From positions 1 through 13,432 of the forward strand of contig UQPY01000053.1 of assembly GCA_900542965.1 (NCBI GenBank): a stretch of DNA of 13,432 nt, in the 5' to 3' direction. Both the position numbers and the translations under genes were made by a program. The DNA comes from an uncultured Collinsella sp. GTDB lineage: Bacteria; Actinomycetota; Coriobacteriia; Coriobacteriales; Coriobacteriaceae. The notes beneath the pieces are model-generated. The model did not search any database. It saw only the letters and a list, made by a program, of their open reading frames with translations, and had not been told where the DNA came from. Positions 6,168 to 12,333 of the stretch are shown in pieces. Positions within the stretch are counted from its first letter, which is position 1; each line of letters starts with the position of its first letter.

Positions 6168-9050
6168 ATGACGCTACTGTATTTCCTTACCCTGTTTCCG
6201 CTGGTACCGGCGCTGGGCATGCTGCTCGCGCGCGGTGACCGCGCCCGCGATGCGGTGGGGCTCATAGGCTCCGGCATTATTATGGCGGTGACAGTTGTAG
6301 TCGCCGTCATGTTTTTTGGCACGGGTCCGCAGAGCTTTGAGGTTGCCCCCGGCACCTCGCATGTGCTCTCGATCGTCAGCTCCGCCATCGACGTCATCCT
6401 GTGCGCCATCATCCTGTACAACGCGTACAAATATAGGAACGCGCTCACCACGGTGCTCGGCGTAGTCCAGTTGGTGGGCTCGCTCGCCTTTGCAGCCATG
6501 ACGCTGCCCGCGGCCGGGGCCGTCACCGCCACGCCGCTCTACCTGGACTACATGAGCGTGATCATGGTCCTCGCCGTCGGCATTGTCGGCAGCCTCATCT
6601 GCGTGTATGCCCTGGGCTACATGAAGGACTTCCAGGCCCACGACGAGCACGAGGCCGCGCTGCGCGGGCAGACCGCGCCCGACCGACGCCCGCAGTTCCT
6701 GGCGCTTATGTTCCTGTTCCTCTCGGCCATGTTCGTCATCGTGACGAGCGACAACCTTGAGTGGCTGTTCTGCGGCTGGGAAATCACCACCGTGTGCTCG
6801 TTCCTTATGATTGGCTACACGCGCACGCCCGAGGCCATCAAGAACGCCTTCACCCAGATCATCCTCAACATGCTGGGCGGCATCGCGTTTTTGGCCGGAC
6901 TCATGTACCTGCACGTTAACGGCATGCCGCTGACCATCTCGGGCATGATCGAGCTTTCCGGCGCCGGAACCGCGCAATCCGCGCTGCTGGTGATGCCGGT
7001 CATCCTGCTGTCGCTCGCCGCGCTCACCAAGGCCGCGCAGATGCCGTTCCACACCTGGCTGCTTGGCGCCATGGTCGCCCCCACGCCCACGAGCGCCCTG
7101 CTGCACTCGTCAACCATGGTCAAAGCCGGCGTGTTCCTGATGGTCAAGCTGAGCCCACTCTATGCCATCTATCCCGTGACCGGCTTTATGGTCACGAGCG
7201 TGGGTGCCATCACGTTTTTGCTCGCTGCCCTCATGGCCATCTCGCAGAGCAACGCCAAGCGCGTGCTCGCGTACTCCACCATTTCCAACTTGGGCCTCAT
7301 CAGTGCCTGCCTGGGTGTCGGCGCGCCCGAGGCCGTATGGGCGGCTATCTTCCTGATCCTGTTCCACACGGTGGCCAAATCGCTGCTGTTCCTGTGCGTG
7401 GGCACCGCCGAGCATCATATCGGCAGCCGCAATATCGAGGACATGGACGGCATGTTCAGCCGCATGCCGCACCTGACGCGCCTGATGATGCTGGGCATCA
7501 TGGGCATGTTTGTGGCGCCGTTTGGCATGCTCGTGTCCAAGTGGGGCGCCCTGGTGGCGTTTGCCCAGACCGGCAACGTGCTCATGATCATGGTGCTTGC
7601 CTTTGGCTCGGCCGCGACGTTTTACTTCTGGGGCAAGTGGCTTGCCAAGCTTTCGGGCGTCGACCCCACGGCTCAAAACGTTGAAGTCAATGTTCATAAG
7701 ACCGAATGGATGGCGCTCAACACCATCGCCGCGCTGCTGATTCTGTGCTGCGTGGCGTTTCCGGTTATCTCGAGCGGTTTGGTGTCGCCTTACTTGGCCA
7801 TGGTGTTTGGCCGCGTGCCGTACGTTATTGGCAAGGACGCCATGTATCTGATGGTGGTTATCGTGGCTTTTATCGCCGTGGTGCTGCTGACTTCATTCCG
7901 CGTGAGCAACAAGCCGCACGTCAACGTGTACCTTTCGGGTGTGGGAACCGACAAATATCGCCATTTCCGCGGCTCGATGGGACACGAGGTGAAGGCCGAA
8001 AAGCGCAATTGGTACTCGGAGGACGCCCTTGGCGAGAAGCGTATTGGTCCCGCGGGTAGCGTTGTGTGCTGCAGCATTATCTTGTTTGCGCTGCTGTGTT
8101 GCGCGTGGATTGGGCCCGAGCGGCTTGCCATGAGCGCGCCCTCGGTGCTGCGCGGCAAGTATTTCGAGGGTTCGGGCGTCGTGGGCATTTTTATTGGCAC
8201 CGTGGCGTTTGCCTTGGTGGCGCCGCTTGTGGGCGGCTTGATCGACGGTCTTGACCGTAAGCTTTCGGCCCGCATGCAGGGCCGCGTGGGCCCGCGCCTG
8301 CTGCAGCCCTTCTACGACGTTGCCAAGCTGCTGCGCAAGGCCCCCGCCAGCGTAAACACCATGGACGACACCTATATGGCGTGCGCGCTCATCTTTACCG
8401 TCGTGGGCGGCGGCATCTTTGTGTCGGGCTCCAACACGCTGCTGTGCGCTTTTATGGTGACGCTCGCCGCGATCTTTGTGGTGTTGGCGTCCGCCTCGAC
8501 GCAAAGCCCGTTTGCCCAGGTTGGCGCCGATCGCGAGCTGCTGCAGGTTATGAGTTACGAGCCCGCCGTTCTGTTGATGAGCGTGGGCCTGTACCTTGCC
8601 ACCGACAGCTTCGATTCCATCGCCGTGACGGGGCAGTCGGCCCCCATCATCGTGTACAGCGCGCCCATTTTCCTCGCGTTGCTCGCGGTGCTTACCATCA
8701 AGCTGCGCAAGTCGCCGTTCGATCTTTCGTACTCGCATCACGCGCATCAGGAGATTGTCCAGGGCGTCGCCACCGAGATGAGCGGCGGCACGCTGGCCAA
8801 GATGACCCTTATGCACTGGTGCGAGACCGTGCTGTTTTTGATGTGGGTGGGCATGTTCTTTGTCTGGGACAACCCGGTGAGCTGGGTCGTAGCCCTGGTC
8901 GTGATGGCCGCGACGTATTTTGTCGAGGTCCTGATCGACAATACCTTCGCACGCAGCACCTGGCGCAGCTGCTTTAGGCTCGGATGGGGCGTGGCACTGG
9001 TGTTTGGCCTGCTCAACCTTATGCCCATCCTCGTCGACGTGTTTATTTAG
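6168..9050 (+). CDS. echAB: Ech hydrogenase membrane arm, EchA-EchB fusion
   Basis: This 960-residue polytopic membrane protein joins two subunits that are separate genes in known Ech hydrogenases. The N-terminal part (about 1-610) is the NuoL/HyfB-like ion pump EchA, with the proton-path glutamate E205 in WEITTVCSFLMIGY and K288 in KAAQMPFHTWLLGAMVAPTPTSALLH. After a polar stretch (about 580-640) the C-terminal part (about 670-960) is EchB, a NuoH/HycD homologue. It has the quinone-site-type motif ARMQGRVGPRLLQPFYDVAKLL from about 701 and SPFDLSYSHHAHQEIVQG from 849. EchB links the soluble hydrogenase to the pump. The frame is open throughout with uniform codon use, so this looks like a true fusion and not a sequencing join. 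GGGGGAG at 6154-6160 precedes the ATG by 7 bases. It is the first gene of the operon. Confidence 0.93.
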   Translation: MTLLYFLTLFPLVPALGMLLARGDRARDAVGLIGSGIIMAVTVVVAVMFFGTGPQSFEVAPGTSHVLSIVSSAIDVILCAIILYNAYKYRNALTTVLGVVQLVGSLAFAAMTLPAAGAVTATPLYLDYMSVIMVLAVGIVGSLICVYALGYMKDFQAHDEHEAALRGQTAPDRRPQFLALMFLFLSAMFVIVTSDNLEWLFCGWEITTVCSFLMIGYTRTPEAIKNAFTQIILNMLGGIAFLAGLMYLHVNGMPLTISGMIELSGAGTAQSALLVMPVILLSLAALTKAAQMPFHTWLLGAMVAPTPTSALLHSSTMVKAGVFLMVKLSPLYAIYPVTGFMVTSVGAITFLLAALMAISQSNAKRVLAYSTISNLGLISACLGVGAPEAVWAAIFLILFHTVAKSLLFLCVGTAEHHIGSRNIEDMDGMFSRMPHLTRLMMLGIMGMFVAPFGMLVSKWGALVAFAQTGNVLMIMVLAFGSAATFYFWGKWLAKLSGVDPTAQNVEVNVHKTEWMALNTIAALLILCCVAFPVISSGLVSPYLAMVFGRVPYVIGKDAMYLMVVIVAFIAVVLLTSFRVSNKPHVNVYLSGVGTDKYRHFRGSMGHEVKAEKRNWYSEDALGEKRIGPAGSVVCCSIILFALLCCAWIGPERLAMSAPSVLRGKYFEGSGVVGIFIGTVAFALVAPLVGGLIDGLDRKLSARMQGRVGPRLLQPFYDVAKLLRKAPASVNTMDDTYMACALIFTVVGGGIFVSGSNTLLCAFMVTLAAIFVVLASASTQSPFAQVGADRELLQVMSYEPAVLLMSVGLYLATDSFDSIAVTGQSAPIIVYSAPIFLALLAVLTIKLRKSPFDLSYSHHAHQEIVQGVATEMSGGTLAKMTLMHWCETVLFLMWVGMFFVWDNPVSWVVALVVMAATYFVEVLIDNTFARSTWRSCFRLGWGVALVFGLLNLMPILVDVFI

Positions 9051-9062
9051 GAGGCGGCATCC

Positions 9063-9680
9063 ATGGATCATAAAATGTCGCGCTCGCCGTGGGTTATTCA
9101 TTACGACGGCTCGAGCTGCAACGGATGCGATATCGAGGTGCTGGCCTCGCTCACGCCGCTGTTCGACGCGGAGCGCTTTGGCGTGGTCAACACCGGCAAC
9201 CCCAAGCATGCGGATATCTTTTTGGTGACGGGTTCGGTCAATGCCCAGAACCTGCCCGTCGTGCGCCAGATCTACAATCAGATGCTCGAGCCCAAGTGCG
9301 TGGTGGCGTGCGGCATCTGCGCGTGTTCGGGCGGCGTGTTCCGCGATGCCTACAACGTGATCGGCGGCGTGGACCGCGCGATTCCCGTGGACGTGTACGC
9401 GCCCGGGTGCGCCATTCGCCCCGAGACGGTGATCGATGCCATCGTGGAGGCATGCGGCATCCTGGACCAGAAGGAGGCCGTGATGCGCGCCGGCGGCGAC
9501 CCGCTTACCGTGGGCGGTGCCGCTACTTGGGACGGTGGCGTTGAGCTGGGCGAGGACGGGTTTGTGGCTGCGGGGGCCGGGGCTGATGGTGCCGGCGATA
9601 CGCCCGCTAGGGCGCCCGCCGCGCCCGTCGCTGGCGACGCGCCTGCTGGGACGCCCGTCGCTGCAAAGGAGGCCGAGTAA
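9063..9680 (+). CDS. echC: Ech hydrogenase small subunit EchC
   Basis: EchC is the NuoB-like subunit that carries the 4Fe-4S cluster nearest the Ni-Fe site and passes electrons from EchF to EchE at the cytoplasmic face of the membrane. The expected ligands are present: C19 and C22 (SSCNGCD), C86 (GICACSGGVF) and C116 (VYAPGCAIRPE). Extra cysteines at 79, 83 and 88 are near the second motif. The core ends at about residue 155. The remaining ~50 residues are an Ala/Gly/Pro-rich tail not expected in the family (about 150 residues is typical). AGGAGG at 9049-9054 overlaps the stop codon of the preceding gene and lies 8 bases before the ATG. The stop codon overlaps the next start (TAATG), implying translational coupling. 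Confidence 0.95.
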   Translation: MDHKMSRSPWVIHYDGSSCNGCDIEVLASLTPLFDAERFGVVNTGNPKHADIFLVTGSVNAQNLPVVRQIYNQMLEPKCVVACGICACSGGVFRDAYNVIGGVDRAIPVDVYAPGCAIRPETVIDAIVEACGILDQKEAVMRAGGDPLTVGGAATWDGGVELGEDGFVAAGAGADGAGDTPARAPAAPVAGDAPAGTPVAAKEAE

Positions 9681-10423
9681 TGCAAAAGGCAATCTATACC
9701 ACCGTCGGGATCGATGAGCTCCTGTCACATGTCCAGGCGCTCAAGGGCGTCGGCGCGCGCTTTGTGCAGATGCATGCCGAGCGCTGTGTGGACGACGGAT
9801 CGTATCGCTTGGTCTATACGTTTATCGACGTTCGTGCTGCTCAGGAGCATATTGCGCAGGACGGCAGCTATGCGATCGAGAACCTGGTGGTTGAGGGCAT
9901 CGACCAGTACCAGGAGATTCCGTCCATCAGCTCGTACTATCCGGCGGTATTCCCGTTTGAAAACGAAACGCACGACCTGTTTGGTCTTGCCATCACCGAT
10001 ATGCAGATTGACTTTAAGGGCTTTTTCTACCAGGTCTCGACTGCCGAACCCATGAGCGTTATCACGCCCGAGGTGAAGGCCGCGCGCGAGAAAGCCATGA
10101 AGGTGCGTGCCGCCGCCGAGGCCAAGGCGCGCAAGGCCGCTGCCGAGAAGGCCGCCGCGGCTGCGGCTGCTGCAGGGGAGAGCGCTGCGAGTGCCGGCGA
10201 TGCTTCGGCTGTGGCGAGCGCCGGCGACGCCGCGGGCGTCGCTGCTCAGCCCGCTGCGGCTGCCGGCTCCGATGCTCAGCACGATGAGGCTGCTGCGAAG
10301 GCCGCGCTCAAGGCCGCCGAGATGGAGGCAAAGCTCGCCGCCATGGATCCCGAGAAAGCGGCCAAGGTCCGCGCGGCGCTTGCCGCCAAGGTCGCCCGCG
10401 ACAAGCAGAAAAAGGAGGCGTAA
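9680..10423 (+). CDS. echD: Ech hydrogenase subunit EchD with long alanine-rich tail
   Basis: The first ~127 residues are homologous to the NuoC/30-kDa subunit, including the signature FPFENETHDLFGL at 91-103 (compare ERE-x-YDLFG in complex I). EchD is a structural subunit that packs between EchE and EchC and has no cofactor. From about residue 130 to 247 the protein is an Ala-rich tail: first a charged helix (VKAAREKAMKVRAAAEAKA), then a Gly/Ala/Ser/Asp segment, then another charged Ala/Lys/Glu helix to the end. This tail roughly doubles the length of the protein. The start overlaps the echC stop by one base, with AAAGGAGG at 9665-9672 spaced 7 bases before the ATG. Confidence 0.9.
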   Translation: MQKAIYTTVGIDELLSHVQALKGVGARFVQMHAERCVDDGSYRLVYTFIDVRAAQEHIAQDGSYAIENLVVEGIDQYQEIPSISSYYPAVFPFENETHDLFGLAITDMQIDFKGFFYQVSTAEPMSVITPEVKAAREKAMKVRAAAEAKARKAAAEKAAAAAAAAGESAASAGDASAVASAGDAAGVAAQPAAAAGSDAQHDEAAAKAALKAAEMEAKLAAMDPEKAAKVRAALAAKVARDKQKKEA

Positions 10424-10428
10424 GGTCC

Positions 10429-11517
10429 ATGGCACATCGCTCCGTTATTCCGTTTGGCCCGCAGCACCCGGTGCTGCCCGAGCCGCTTCATCTGGACCTG
10501 GTGATCGAGGATGACCGCGTCATCGAGGCAATTCCTCAGATCGGCTTTGTGCACCGCGGGCTCGAGAAGCTCACCGAAAAGCGCGACATGCATCAGTTTG
10601 GCTACATCGCCGAGCGCATCTGCGGCATCTGCGCCGTGGGCCACAGCTGCGGCTATGCCAGCGCCTGCGAGCGCATGCTCGGCATCGAGGTGCCTGGTCG
10701 CGTGCAGTATATCCGCACCATTCTGCACGAGCTTTCGCGCATTCACTCGCATCTGCTGTGGCTGGGCCTGCTCGCCGACGCCTTTGGCTTCGAGGCGCTG
10801 TTCTATCGGTCATGGACCCTGCGCGAGCAGATACTCAAGATTTTTGAGAGCACCTGCGGCGGCCGCGTGATCCTTTCGATTAACGAGATCGGCGGCCTTA
10901 AACACGACATTGAGGACTCCGAACTGGCGGGCATTGTCCAGACGCTCGATGCCATGCGTCCTGACTACGAGGCCTTGGTGCATACGTTTTTGGACGACAA
11001 TAGCTGCGGCGAGCGCCTGCACGGCGTGGGCGTGATCAGCAAGAAGGACGCGCTGGATCTGTCGATGGTCGGCCCGTTCGGTCGCGCCTCGGGCGTGGAT
11101 TACGACGTGCGCATGTTCCGCGACGGCGCCTATGCTGATCTGGCCGCGTTTGAGCCTATCGTTGCTAGCGATGGCGACTGCTATGCCCGCTGCCAGGTGC
11201 GTTGTGCCGAGGTCACGCAGGCCATGGATATTATCAAGGAGCTTGTGGGCAAGATTCCGCACGACGGTATCGGCGGGCGCACCAAGCTCACGCCGGCCGA
11301 CGGTGCGCGCGGCGAGGTTGTGATTGAGCAGCCGCGCGGCGAGGCGTATTACTATGTGCGCGGTAACGGCACCAAGAACCTGGACCGTTTTCGCGTGCGA
11401 ACGCCGACGTCGCAGAACCTGGCGGGTCTGACGCATGCACTGCAGGGCGTGCTCCTTGCCAACGTGCCCATGATTATCCTGACCATCGACCCCTGCATTA
11501 GCTGCACGGAAAGGTAG
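10429..11517 (+). CDS. echE: Ech [NiFe]-hydrogenase large subunit EchE
   Basis: EchE carries the Ni-Fe site that reduces protons to H2 (or oxidises H2). Both cysteine pairs are present: C65 and C68 in RICGICAVGHSCG and C356 and C359 in the terminal DPCISCTER. All four metal ligands show it is a true hydrogenase and not the NuoD subunit of complex I, which lacks them. At 362 residues it fits group 4 Ech enzymes, which lack the N-terminal 30-kDa domain fused in HycE; that domain is separate here as EchD. The protein ends at the arginine right after the last motif, so there is no C-terminal extension for a maturation protease to remove. AAAGGAGG at 10411-10418 lies 10 bases before the ATG. No hyp maturation genes are in the window, so these must be elsewhere. 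Confidence 0.97.
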   Translation: MAHRSVIPFGPQHPVLPEPLHLDLVIEDDRVIEAIPQIGFVHRGLEKLTEKRDMHQFGYIAERICGICAVGHSCGYASACERMLGIEVPGRVQYIRTILHELSRIHSHLLWLGLLADAFGFEALFYRSWTLREQILKIFESTCGGRVILSINEIGGLKHDIEDSELAGIVQTLDAMRPDYEALVHTFLDDNSCGERLHGVGVISKKDALDLSMVGPFGRASGVDYDVRMFRDGAYADLAAFEPIVASDGDCYARCQVRCAEVTQAMDIIKELVGKIPHDGIGGRTKLTPADGARGEVVIEQPRGEAYYYVRGNGTKNLDRFRVRTPTSQNLAGLTHALQGVLLANVPMIILTIDPCISCTER

Positions 11518-11524
11518 GCGCGGC

Positions 11525-11866
11525 ATGAGTTTGCTGACATTTGCCAAGACGGCCTTGGGTTCTATGGTCAAGCAGCCGGTCACGGTGTGCTATCCGCAGG
11601 AGAAGCTCGCGGCACCCGAGCGTCTGCGCGGACATATCGTCAACGACATGGACGTGTGCATCTGCTGCGGCATGTGCGCGCGCCGTTGCCCGGCGGGCGC
11701 ACTCTCGGTCGATCGCAAGGGCGGTACCTGGTCGATCGATCCGTACGCTTGCGTGGTGTGCGGCGAGTGCATCGAGAGCTGTCCTAAACACTGCCTGAGC
11801 ATGGACACCGCCCGCACTCCGGTTGCGGCGGACAAGACTCCCACGGTAGAAACCAAGCCGGAGTAG
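11525..11866 (+). CDS. echF: Ech hydrogenase ferredoxin subunit EchF
   Basis: This 113-residue polyferredoxin (NuoI-like) has two 4Fe-4S motifs. The first is C45, C48, C51, C55-P (with an extra C47), and the second is C76, C79, C82, C86-P. It is the likely entry point for electrons from reduced ferredoxin, passing them to EchC. The N-terminal helix (about 1-40) would contact the membrane-proximal subunits, as in NuoI. It starts seven bases after the echE stop codon; the ribosome binding site is weaker than for the other subunits (AAAGG at 11509-11513 within the end of echE). It is the last gene of the operon, followed by a strong hairpin. Its order after echE is the same as in classical echABCDEF clusters. 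Confidence 0.95.
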   Translation: MSLLTFAKTALGSMVKQPVTVCYPQEKLAAPERLRGHIVNDMDVCICCGMCARRCPAGALSVDRKGGTWSIDPYACVVCGECIESCPKHCLSMDTARTPVAADKTPTVETKPE

Positions 11867-11875
11867 CGTTTGGAT

Positions 11876-11909
11876 GGGGCCGGTGGGGCAAAAATGCCCC
11901 ACCGGCCCC
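11876..11909 (+). terminator. strong hairpin at the end of the ech operon
   Basis: A perfect 15-bp stem (GGGGCCGGTGGGGCA with its complement) and an AAAA loop begin 9 bases after the echF stop. A second hairpin CCGCGCG-TGAA-CGCGCGG follows at 11908-11925. There is no T-run, so it may act as an mRNA 3' stabiliser with termination further down, near 12030. Confidence 0.65.
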
Positions 11910-11940
11910 GCGCGTGAACGCGCGGTTGGGCCGCCACGAA

Positions 11941-12094
11941 CAAAACTATGCCGGTTTACGGAGCTGGATAGCGAACCTCCGACCATACGGAAAATCCCAA
12001 AAACAAAACCGCAGGTAGACAGCCTGCCGTTTTTCAAAAAATGAGGGTATGGATGAGGGCTCCGACTTTAGCCCCGTAATCCGGCATAGTTTTG
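11941..12094. repeat. 154-bp palindromic element (MITE-like)
   Basis: The ends are 21-bp inverted repeats (11941-11961 and 12074-12094) beginning CAAAACTATGCCGG, matching at 20 of 21 positions. Partial complementarity continues inward (CCATAC at 11983-11988 region against GTATGG near 12048-12053), and the centre holds another hairpin. The unit contains no coding sequence. The terminal repeats and nested palindrome are as expected of a non-autonomous mobile or REP-like element. No clear target-site duplication was seen. Confidence 0.75.
12005..12034 (+). terminator. possible terminator inside the 154-bp element
   Basis: AAAACCGCAGG pairs with CCTGCCGTTTT (10 of 11) around a seven-base loop, and the right arm runs into TTTTT. 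Its A-run/T-run symmetry would let it work in both directions. It could be the actual end of the ech transcript. Confidence 0.5.
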
Positions 12095-12138
12095 AAATGG
12101 CGCCATATCCGTAACGGCCTTTGATCTCCCAAGGACGG

Positions 12139-12189
12139 AGGAAAACGGGTCATTTTTGCCTGATGGCTCCGAGTCGCACCCGTTTTCCT
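12139..12189. repeat. 51-bp inverted repeat with 12-bp perfect arms
   Basis: AGGAAAACGGGT (12139-12150) is perfectly complementary to ACCCGTTTTCCT (12178-12189) with 27 bases between. Inside, CTCCG (12167-12171) is complementary to CGGAG (12136-12140) at the left edge, so two exclusive folds or a pseudoknot are possible. It is separate from the 154-bp element by about 45 bases and unrelated in sequence. Confidence 0.7.
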
Positions 12190-12201
12190 GCGAAAACGCC
12201 G

Positions 12202-12281
12202 TGTCTCAACTTTGGTGAGACATTTGTCTCACGCCCAAAACAGAATCTGGAACATGTGTCACCTGCCCAAATTGTGTCTCA
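12202..12281. promoter_or_regulatory. cluster of TGTCTCA/TGAGACA motifs upstream of the VWA gene
   Basis: TGTCTCA occurs at 12202-12208, 12225-12231 and 12275-12281, and its inverse TGAGACA at 12216-12222. The first and inverse copies form a perfect 7-bp inverted repeat over 21 bases. A related TGTGTCAC is at 12256-12263, and the segments after 12226 and 12258 resemble each other (TCACGCCCAAAA, TCACCTGCCCAAAT). The cluster ends about 50 bases before the VWA start codon, as expected for operators of a surface-protein gene. No strong -35/-10 pair could be chosen. Confidence 0.45.
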
Positions 12282-12333
12282 TTTCGTAACTTTAGGCTGT
12301 TGCAAGGTCTGAGACCGCGAGAAGGGAGACGCG

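Noticed and set aside
7893..9728. 611-residue minus-strand open frame
   Set aside because: It lies antisense to echAB and echC, shows the same biased His/Arg/Ala composition, and has no recognisable domain.
6168..11866. Part of respiratory complex I or a formate hydrogenlyase
   Set aside because: All four nickel-binding cysteines are present, which excludes complex I. The separate EchD and EchE, the gene order and the lack of formate dehydrogenase or HycB-type genes favour Ech.
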